From the NCBI GenBank assembly GCA_002409785.1, contig DHOX01000019.1:5829-11109 (forward strand): a stretch of 5,281 bases of DNA, in the 5' to 3' direction. The translations under genes and the position numbers were made by a program. Below are positions 1 to 4,853 of the stretch, piece by piece; position 1 is the stretch's first letter; each line of letters begins with the position of its first letter. Under the pieces are notes generated by a model, which made no database searches, had not been told where the DNA came from, and was given only the letters and a program-made list of their open reading frames with translations. Source of the stretch: Prevotella sp. UBA5379 (lineage in GTDB: Bacteria > Bacteroidota > Bacteroidia > Bacteroidales > Bacteroidaceae).

Positions 1-1428
1 TGACTGATAAAAACCTATGGCAGCATTACCGAGATCATTGTCTTCTGTTTCGTAGATGGTTGTAGAGGTCCAATATCCGTTATAGTAACCATCGTTATAA
101 TTGTTATATTGATTGGTTTTAGAAATAGAACTAATAATTTCAGAAACTTTTAATGCCTTAGACCACTGGCCTGCAGTTGGCAAATACCAACCAGTTGCTT
201 TTGGGAAATTGGTTAGAGGGTATGTAGTGTTATAGTTATAAGCTGCTTCCCATGCGGGATAATTGGAATCTGTTCCTAAATTTAAATCTTTGTAAGTACC
301 ATCATAGCCACTGTTGAAATCTTGTGTATCTTCTCCTAATTTGTAATTTTTGAGAGGACTTGGCAGAGCGGCAGCACCTTCTTTAGGCCCCCAAATGTCG
401 TTTGGTTTAACCTCTGTTAATGACATGACATATCCATGTGTGGCACCGGCATCTTTTTCCTCTTGGCTCAGACTATCAGAGATTAAGACACCAATAGCCT
501 CATTACCCTTTGAATCTTTTTCATTGCTGCCCCATGTCCCATCACTATAGACATAATCTCCGACGCTGATGCCCTTCTCCAGACTTGTAATTATCTTTGT
601 CTGAACAGTAGCAGAAGGGAAATTCTTGTCGGTTAAAGTAATGTTCTTTGTATAAGTACCACTTGTACAAGTTAATTTTATAGCGAGGGTGCCACTGACG
701 CTTGTTCTGGCAGGTACAGCCAGGTAGACACTCGCTTGACCATTTGTTATTGCAATTGAAGGGTTGGATAGTGTCAGAGAGCTGGCATCTGTGGTCGACA
801 GGTCTGCGTTATGTGTTGTGGAATTGAACGTATAGTCTGCCTTGTTTGCGAACAACGATTGGTTATTTGAACTGGTGAAAGAAAAACTTGCATCCGTGAT
901 CGTTCCGGAGAGTTGGGTGTCATTGAAATCAAGTCTCAAGACACAGATCTGATGATTGAAAGATACAATCTTCGAAGGATCTCCCTTTCCATACATTAGG
1001 TCATATTTGGCAATATTGTCACAAGCCCCATTCTGCCCTGTGAAGTCAACGGAGGCTGAGAAAGGACTGCCAAGGGTAATATTGCTGTTTGTATTATAGT
1101 TGAATCCGTAGATGGAATCGCCCTTTGCAAATTGTTGAGCTTGCGTATCCGTAACCTCACCGATGAAATCATTGCTTGCTTTCCAATTTAATGACATAGG
1201 GTTAGAAGTGTTATCAGCAAATGAGACGGATAAAGCATCTCCCGTTCCCCACGCTGTGGTGAAGACATTATCCTTATCCGATTCTGTAACACGAGTGCTG
1301 CCTGTGTTTATGGACGCATTCAGTGCCACTTGCGCTGATTTTGTGGCATTTGTGGTGCTATCATCTGTAGAACAGGATGCCAGTCCTAAGACCAGGATTC
1401 CTATCAGGAATACATATATTTTTTTCAT
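1..1428 (-). CDS. Fimbrillin-family lipoprotein with C-terminal lectin-like region (3' end outside window)
   Basis: The frame reads without a stop from the ATG at 1428 to base 1, giving 476 residues with the C-terminus missing. Residues 1-19 form a lipoprotein signal peptide (KK start, hydrophobic core, lipobox LASC with Cys19). Residues about 28-70 have the Mfa-like fimbrillin pattern: a strand, then STR at 44-46, then TTAWGTGDALSVSF at 57-70. Residues 71-285 are Ser/Thr/Asn-rich and fit the beta-sandwich body of Mfa_like_1. From about 288 the pattern changes: GDYVYSDGTWG (290-300), AIGVL (311-315), ATGWYLPTAGQW (411-422) and YWTST (452-456). These resemble the DUF1566/FISUMP-type C-terminal module found on some Bacteroides fimbrillins. 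By family knowledge it should be an outer-membrane-exported pilus subunit; the lectin-like end makes a tip or accessory adhesin more likely than a shaft subunit (inference). It diverges from the plus-strand operon. No strong Shine-Dalgarno is seen, only a purine run GAGAAAGA about 7-14 bases upstream of the start. Confidence 0.88.
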   Translation of the reverse strand, partial: MKKIYVFLIGILVLGLASCSTDDSTTNATKSAQVALNASINTGSTRVTESDKDNVFTTAWGTGDALSVSFADNTSNPMSLNWKASNDFIGEVTDTQAQQFAKGDSIYGFNYNTNSNITLGSPFSASVDFTGQNGACDNIAKYDLMYGKGDPSKIVSFNHQICVLRLDFNDTQLSGTITDASFSFTSSNNQSLFANKADYTFNSTTHNADLSTTDASSLTLSNPSIAITNGQASVYLAVPARTSVSGTLAIKLTCTSGTYTKNITLTDKNFPSATVQTKIITSLEKGISVGDYVYSDGTWGSNEKDSKGNEAIGVLISDSLSQEEKDAGATHGYVMSLTEVKPNDIWGPKEGAAALPSPLKNYKLGEDTQDFNSGYDGTYKDLNLGTDSNYPAWEAAYNYNTTYPLTNFPKATGWYLPTAGQWSKALKVSEIISSISKTNQYNNYNDGYYNGYWTSTTIYETEDNDLGNAAIGFYQS

Positions 1429-1556
1429 AATGATATCTTTCTCTAATTGTTTGTCTTGTTTTACAAGGATCTGCCATTAGCATTTTTTTATAGATTATCC
1501 CCTCTAATTTATCTGACAGATTCTGCTTAATTGTTAAATCATCTTGAATAATCGTT

Positions 1557-1564
1557 CAAATTTA
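1557..1564 (-). promoter_or_regulatory. Candidate -7 box for the minus-strand fimbrillin
   Basis: Read on the minus strand this is TAAATTTG, a full match to the Bacteroides -7 consensus TAnnTTTG. It would place the transcript start near 1550 and give a leader of roughly 120 bases before the ATG at 1428. No TTTG/TTG -33 element is visible at the expected 19-21 base spacing, and the surroundings are AT-rich, so a chance match is possible. The gene could instead be read through from the promoter at 2007-2037. Confidence 0.35.
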
Positions 1565-1572
1565 TAAAACAT

Positions 1573-1689
1573 TTAAATTATTCTTTCTCTCTTGAGATAG
1601 TCAATGGACGAAGATTCATGTAATAAATCCTTCATCAGATCATTCTCCCTTTTTGTATGGCTTGATTCAAAAAAATAATAAACCTCCAT
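1573..1689 (-). other. Doubtful 38-codon reading frame after the small protein
   Basis: An ATG at 1689, seven bases after the stop of the 65-aa gene, opens a 38-residue frame ending with TAA at 1573-1575. An inner ATG at 1635 follows a GGGAGA purine run and would give only 20 residues (MKDLLHESSSIDYLKRERII). The product is charged, has no signal peptide, membrane segment or Cys motif, and I do not recognise it. It could be a co-translated micropeptide, the remnant 5' end of a lost gene, or chance. The frame stays open back to 1779, but that part overlaps the better-supported small protein. Confidence 0.2.
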
Positions 1690-1696
1690 ATTTCTT

Positions 1697-1894
1697 TTAA
1701 GGATTACTGGTAGTATTTCCCCAGGTATCACTTCCACTATTGTCGTTGTTTTCAGTCCAATCTCCTGGGCTGCTGCCACCAGTGTTGTTATTACTCCCAG
1801 GTTTTGCGGTCACACTTGTGGAGGCCATCAGGCTCTCCACATCCACTTTGAGGCACTCCACACGGGGGGCCTCATACTTCATCTTTTCCATCAT
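1697..1894 (-). CDS. Small Bacteroidales protein, charged head and Gly/Ser/Asn-rich tail (65 aa)
   Basis: The frame starts at tandem ATGs (1894, 1891), with a third in-frame ATG at 1882, and ends at TAA 1697-1699. The N-terminal part, KMKYEAPRVECLKVDVESLM followed by AST (residues 4-26), matches a pattern I recall from many short unannotated Bacteroidales proteins: K-Y-x-x-P-x-V, alternating hydrophobic residues, an acidic residue, then a small-residue A-S site. The rest (27-65) is low-complexity Gly/Ser/Asn/Thr with two Trp (46, 58). There is no classical signal peptide. The function is unknown. The form, conserved head plus variable tail, would suit a precursor peptide or a small secreted or signalling product, but that is inference. 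It lies on the same strand as the fimbrillin and about 270 bases upstream, so co-transcription is possible. A good promoter lies about 113 bases upstream. No Shine-Dalgarno is visible, which is normal for this phylum. Confidence 0.65.
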   Translation of the reverse strand: MMEKMKYEAPRVECLKVDVESLMASTSVTAKPGSNNNTGGSSPGDWTENNDNSGSDTWGNTTSNP

Positions 1895-1953
1895 TTTTTA
1901 TATTTAACCATTAATAAATTTACAAAAACAATAATCAGTACTCATAAAATGTA

Positions 1954-1984
1954 TATGTATCAACCTACTTACATTTTAGTTTTG
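1954..1984 (+). promoter_or_regulatory. Weak plus-strand promoter-like boxes facing the minus promoter
   Basis: TAGTTTTG at 1977-1984 matches TAnnTTTG completely. TATG at 1954-1957 is one base off TTTG and sits 19 bases upstream. If used, it would fire toward the plus-strand operon, but about 800 bases upstream of it and head-on to the minus-strand promoter at 2007-2037. Given the AT content, chance is a real alternative. Confidence 0.22.
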
Positions 1985-2006
1985 AACTAATTATCATTTC
2001 GAGGTG

Positions 2007-2037
2007 CAAAAGTAATAGAAACTTTTGTATGTTGCAA
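2007..2037 (-). promoter_or_regulatory. Bacteroides-type promoter for the small protein (and perhaps the fimbrillin)
   Basis: On the minus strand TTGC (2037-2034) is followed after 19 bases by TACTTTTG (2014-2007), a full match to the TAnnTTTG -7 element at the usual Bacteroides spacing. The transcript would begin near 2000, giving a leader of about 105 bases before the ATG at 1894. A second full -7 match on the same strand, TACGTTTG at 2057-2050, has no clear -33 partner. This is the best-formed promoter in the window. Confidence 0.55.
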
Positions 2038-2180
2038 TTATTTTATAAACAAACGTAGGATATTTAATTATATTAAGTTTAGTTAGCGCAATTTAATGTA
2101 TACTCGCCCAGTTTTATGAAAATTGAGATTTCTCCAGTTTGATAATAAGCCGGAAAAGTTTCTTCAGTAGTTGCATGAAT

Positions 2181-2256
2181 TTACTTTATTCTTACTTTTA
2201 TAAATGAATATATGCTGATTATCAGTCATTTATGTTTATTCGAGGCTTACTTTATT
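2181..2256 (+). repeat. Three TTACTTT boxes
   Basis: TTACTTTATT occurs exactly at 2181-2190 and 2247-2256. A near copy, TTACTTTTAT, lies at 2192-2201, 11 bases (one helical turn) after the first. They sit just upstream of the candidate operon promoter at 2292, so a regulator-binding array is conceivable. The boxes are T-rich in an AT-rich region, so chance cannot be excluded. Confidence 0.35.
2215..2225. promoter_or_regulatory. Short perfect palindrome, possible operator
   Basis: CTGATTATCAG is an 11-base inverted repeat with 5-base arms around a central T. It lies between the TTACTTT boxes and about 67 bases upstream of the candidate -7 box at 2292. Its size suits a dimeric regulator half-site pair, but one occurrence alone is weak evidence. 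Confidence 0.25.
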
Positions 2257-2291
2257 TTTTTACGTAGAAGTGGGACGATGTCTATAAACAG

Positions 2292-2299
2292 TAACTTTG
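2292..2299 (+). promoter_or_regulatory. Candidate -7 box of the plus-strand fimbrial operon
   Basis: TAACTTTG fully matches TAnnTTTG and continues as TTTGCATC, a common look of Bacteroides promoters. The -33 region has only poor matches around 2268-2274. Transcription would start near 2306, leaving a long leader (about 475 bases) before the DUF3575 start at 2783. This is the nearest full plus-strand match I found upstream of that gene, so it is the best candidate for the operon promoter. Confidence 0.42.
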
Positions 2300-2377
2300 C
2301 ATCGAGAAAAATTGGAAAGATACCATTGTGAAAAAATGGGTATGCACCTAGAAATAACTTTATCGTAGAGTGTAATC

Positions 2378-2565
2378 ATGAGAAGTTCAGACATAAAAAT
2401 AAAATTTATGGAAAAATGCAGAATGAATAATGAGCAGGAATGATTTTATTCAGGAAAGGAGAGAGTTATAATGACAATGGATGGGCATCAGAAAAAGAAG
2501 GGGCGTATGTTGATGATGCCATTATCCTTTTAAGGTCAAGACTTGCTGTATTTAATCTTATTTGA
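2378..2565 (+). other. Two overlapping micro-ORFs in the operon leader (21 and 41 codons)
   Basis: ATG 2378 opens 21 codons ending in TGA 2441-2443. This stop overlaps, as ATGA, an ATG at 2440 that opens 41 codons ending in TGA 2563-2565. The second product contains LFRKGESYNDNGWASEKEG and then a hydrophobic stretch DDAIILL, a composition that looks like real protein although I recognise no family. A third frame at 2471, after the purine-rich AGGAAAGGAGAGAG, gives only 20 residues. The arrangement could be translated leader peptides, or the remains of a gene together with the next entry. Confidence 0.25.
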
Positions 2566-2570
2566 TCAGA

Positions 2571-2774
2571 ATGTACTTAAAAATTATTCATCATCGAGTT
2601 TATCAATTGCCTGTTCCAGTTAGGAGGGGAGAGTTATGTGCAGGCCATTCTTGTCCGTCCGGAGCAGAAATGCCAGAGCCGTATTGAGCTATGCCGACGG
2701 ACTCAGATATGGAAGGGTCAGACAGAGAGATAGGAGTCGTTGTAGAATTTCGAAATGAACAGGAAATAAAATAG
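2571..2774 (+). pseudogene. Interrupted reading frames just upstream of the DUF3575 gene, possible gene remnant
   Basis: Three plus frames are partly open here. Frame A runs from ATG 2571 to TAG 2772-2774 with a single internal TGA at 2685-2687; its second half (ATG 2691, 27 codons, including REIGVVVEFRNEQEIK) ends nine bases before the DUF3575 ATG. Frame B (2581 to TAG 2728-2730) contains LFQLGGESYVQ, echoing LFRKGESYND in the same frame 165-168 bases earlier. Frame C (ATG 2636 to TGA 2756-2758, 40 codons) follows an unusually good AGGAGGGGAG Shine-Dalgarno-like run but is Arg-rich and unlike a known protein. The stretch is visibly more GC-rich than the region before it. I cannot say which frame, if any, is or was coding; no family is recognised. 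Confidence 0.25.
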
Positions 2775-2782
2775 AGAATAGT

Positions 2783-3364
2783 ATGAAAAGATTTCTTCTG
2801 TTAGTTATAGGTTTACTTCTTATCACAACGGGCATAAAGGCTCAGGAAGTAGCAGTCAAGACAAACATCCTTTATGATGCTACCGCTACGTTCAGTTTAG
2901 GAGTAGAGACGGACCTGTCCAGGAAGTGGACGCTGGACGTCTCCGGGAACTATAATCCGTGGACCTTTTCCCATAATCGGAAATGGAAGCACTGGTTGGT
3001 ACAACCTGAGGTGCGTTACTGGAACTGCGACAAGATGCGTGGTTCCTTCTGGGCTGCGCACCTGTTAGGCGGTCAGTACAATGTCGGGAATGTGAATGCT
3101 GACTTCACCTTTTTAGGGACCCCGTTCTCCAAGTTGAAGGATGCCCGTTACGCCGGCTGGATGGTTGGTGGTGGTGCCGGTTATGGTTATTCGTGGATGT
3201 TGTCACGCCACTGGAACATCGAGGCCGAGTTGGCTGCCGGATATGTCTATACCCGGTATGATAAGTACGACTGTACTACCTGTGGCAGCAAATTAGAGAG
3301 TAACAAGTCTCATCATTATGTAGGACCGACAAAGGCGGCCCTGAATCTTATTTATGTTTTTTGA
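2783..3364 (+). CDS. DUF3575 family outer-membrane protein (193 aa)
   Basis: Residues 1-20 are a Sec signal peptide (KR, long Leu/Ile core, cleavage likely after IKA before Gln21). The mature part shows the DUF3575 pattern: VAVKTNILYDATATFSLGVE (23-42), VQPEVRYW (73-80), a Gly/Tyr strand region GGGAGYGYSWML (129-140), GYVYTRYDKY with Cys164-x2-Cys167, and VGPTKAALNLIYVF at the end. Alternating aromatic strands and a C-terminal Phe fit a small outer-membrane beta-barrel. Members of this family commonly sit beside DUF3868 and fimbrillin genes in Bacteroidales, which is the case here, so a role in anchoring or exporting the pilus is inferred; no biochemical function is established from the sequence. 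The ATG at 2783 is chosen because it begins the signal peptide; a purine run AATAGAGAATA lies just before it. The next gene starts 11 bases after the stop. Confidence 0.85.
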   Translation: MKRFLLLVIGLLLITTGIKAQEVAVKTNILYDATATFSLGVETDLSRKWTLDVSGNYNPWTFSHNRKWKHWLVQPEVRYWNCDKMRGSFWAAHLLGGQYNVGNVNADFTFLGTPFSKLKDARYAGWMVGGGAGYGYSWMLSRHWNIEAELAAGYVYTRYDKYDCTTCGSKLESNKSHHYVGPTKAALNLIYVF

Positions 3365-3375
3365 ACCAAAAGGGC

Positions 3376-4809
3376 ATGAAGAAAATGAATATACAATTCC
3401 TGGTGGCCGTCCTGACAGTTCTGGCCTTACCCACAGTCGTTGATGCACAGATGCTGCAAGACACGAAAGTGAACGTGATGAATACTTCTGTCCGGAAGGA
3501 GGGGAAGGATGTCCTGCTGGACCTGGATATGGACCTGAGCAACCTGCACCTTCCTGCAAACCGCGGGCTGGTGTTTACGCCGATGTTCATAAATCCTGCT
3601 GATACCTTGAAACTGCCAGCGGCTGAGATTATGGGGAAGGACCGGTATATCTACTACCAGCGCACCAGGCAGACGGCAACGCCGGATCCGGCATTGGTGG
3701 TCAGGAGAAGGAATGGAAAGCGGCAGACGGTCCACTACAGTTATGTGGTACCCTTCAAGAACTGGATGTGCCAGTCGGAGCTGACTATGGGGGAGGGGCT
3801 TTGCGGGTGCACCCAGACCCTGCTGTCTTCCAGGCCGCTGCAGTCGCTCCGCAGTCTGGCCTTTGCTCCCGAGGCGTGGAATTTCAGGTATGCCTATATC
3901 CAGCCGGGCGAAGAAGATGTCAAAAGGCGGATGCAGGCCGGCAGTGCCAGGCTGAACTTTGCCGTCAGCAGTTCCGTGGTCGTTCCCGGCTATGAGAACA
4001 ATCCTGTGGAACTGGGGAAGATCCGCCGGACCATAGAAGCGATCCAGGATGACCCTGACATGAAGATTACCGGAATCACCCTGCATGGCTATGCCTCCCC
4101 GGACGGAGCCTACCACCGCAATCTGGTGCTTTCCCGCAGGCGCACGCAGGCACTGGTTTCCTGGCTTTGCCGTCAGTATCATTTTCCGAAAGACCTGTTT
4201 CAGGTGGACTGGACTGCGGAGGACTGGCAGGGAGTCAGGGAGTATGTAGACCGAGGCACTCTCCCACAGCGGGAGGAGGTACTGTCCGTCATAGACAGTC
4301 GCCGTGCCCCGGACGATAAGGAAGGGTACCTGAAAAAGTGTTATCCGCGATCTTATCGGATACTCGTGGACAGTGTCTACCCGGCATTGCGGCGTACCGA
4401 TTACACGGTAAACTATTCCATCCGGAAATTTAACCTTGAGGAAGCTCGCAGCATCGTCAGGACCCATCCTCAAAAACTCTCCCTGATCGAGATGTACAGG
4501 GTGGCCCAGAGTTACCGCCCCGGCAGTGAGGACTTCAACCAGGTCTTCGATGTGGCCGTACGGATGTATCCGGACAGCAAACTGGCCAATCTGAATGCGG
4601 CAAATGCGGCATTGAGTCGTGGTGACACCGTCAGTGCCGAGCGGTTCCTGTCCAGGACAGGAGACTCTCCTGAGGCAGAGAATGCCCGGGGCATCCTGGC
4701 CGTCAGGAAAGGTGATGCGGAAAAGGCAAAGTATTATTTTAAGAAGTCTGCTGCTGCCGGGCTTGATGCGGCAGGATATAACCTGCAAGAGTTATTAAAA
4801 AATCAATAA
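3376..4809 (+). CDS. DUF3868 / OmpA-like protein with TPR-like tail (477 aa)
   Basis: The ATG at 3376 gives MKKMNIQFLVAVLTVLALP and a signal peptide cleaved near residue 25 (VVDA before Gln). The open frame extends back to a TTG at 3361 overlapping the previous stop, and another ATG lies at 3385; 3376 best fits a signal peptide. Residues about 26-165 match the DUF3868 beta-rich domain, with Cys at 132 and a CGC motif at 143-145. Residues about 190-345 are OmpA-like: NFAVSSSVVVPG (194-205), GYASPDG (238-244) and NLVLSRRR (249-256), corresponding to the Asp/Arg peptidoglycan-binding region of OmpA, though diverged and containing an insertion. Residues about 365-477 form TPR-like helical pairs (DVAVRMYPDS, NAANAALSRGD, NARGILAVRKGDAEKAKYYF). 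It probably links the outer-membrane machinery to the cell wall in the periplasm and supports the pilus (inference from family and context). It is co-transcribed with the DUF3575 gene (11-base gap). Confidence 0.87.
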   Translation: MKKMNIQFLVAVLTVLALPTVVDAQMLQDTKVNVMNTSVRKEGKDVLLDLDMDLSNLHLPANRGLVFTPMFINPADTLKLPAAEIMGKDRYIYYQRTRQTATPDPALVVRRRNGKRQTVHYSYVVPFKNWMCQSELTMGEGLCGCTQTLLSSRPLQSLRSLAFAPEAWNFRYAYIQPGEEDVKRRMQAGSARLNFAVSSSVVVPGYENNPVELGKIRRTIEAIQDDPDMKITGITLHGYASPDGAYHRNLVLSRRRTQALVSWLCRQYHFPKDLFQVDWTAEDWQGVREYVDRGTLPQREEVLSVIDSRRAPDDKEGYLKKCYPRSYRILVDSVYPALRRTDYTVNYSIRKFNLEEARSIVRTHPQKLSLIEMYRVAQSYRPGSEDFNQVFDVAVRMYPDSKLANLNAANAALSRGDTVSAERFLSRTGDSPEAENARGILAVRKGDAEKAKYYFKKSAAAGLDAAGYNLQELLKNQ

Positions 4810-4821
4810 TAGAATAATAGA
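4806..4821 (+). repeat. Tandem 8-base repeat over the DUF3868 stop codon
   Basis: ATAATAGA occurs twice in tandem, starting inside the last codons of the DUF3868 gene and running into the 44-base gap before the fimbrillin. The following AATAGAGAGTA (4816-4826) resembles AATAGAGAATA (2770-2780) in front of the DUF3575 start. No terminator hairpin or clear promoter separates the two genes, so read-through into the fimbrillin is likely. Slippage at the repeat could alter spacing, but that is speculative. Confidence 0.4.
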
Positions 4822-4853
4822 GAGTATATAATTTGTTTAATTCTAATTTTTCA

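Larger units (their letters stand above)
1895..2290. other. AT-rich divergent intergenic region, no gene seen
   Basis: This stretch separates the minus-strand genes from the leader of the plus-strand operon. All frames are short and stop-rich on both strands; the longest plus-strand starts, such as the ATG at 2117, end after a few codons. It holds the promoter-like boxes, TTACTTT repeats and palindrome listed separately. A weak hairpin can be drawn at 2128-2159 (10-base arms with two mismatches and a 12-base loop), but it lacks a clean U-tract and is not called a terminator. The strong AT bias contrasts with the clearly more GC-rich coding region downstream of 2783. Confidence 0.6.

Noticed and set aside
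1163..1480. 105-codon plus-strand frame
   Set aside because: Lies mostly antisense to the start of the minus-strand fimbrillin, whose lipobox and Mfa-like motifs are clear; the product resembles no family.
1690..1779. Upstream extension of the 38-codon frame to an ATG at 1779
   Set aside because: This part overlaps the 65-aa small protein in another frame, and the small protein has the better-supported head motif.
2128..2159. Hairpin with ATTTCTCCAG and CCGGAAAAGT arms, possible terminator
   Set aside because: Two mismatches, a wobble pair, a 12-base loop and no clean U-tract; no gene on either strand ends near it.
2050..2266. Possible invertible promoter: ACGTAG occurs at about 2053-2058 and 2262-2267
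   Set aside because: The two copies are in direct rather than inverted orientation and the match is short. I found no longer inverted-repeat pair flanking the promoters and no recombinase gene in the window.
3427..4788. Long 453-codon minus-strand open frame across the DUF3868 gene
   Set aside because: It is antisense to a well-supported gene, has no signal peptide or recognisable domain, and its Pro/Arg/His-rich product fits a shadow of a GC-rich coding region.
4822..4834. Promoter-like TATAATTTG before the second fimbrillin
   Set aside because: The TA-to-TTTG spacing is one base too long for TAnnTTTG and no -33 element is evident; read-through from the operon explains expression.
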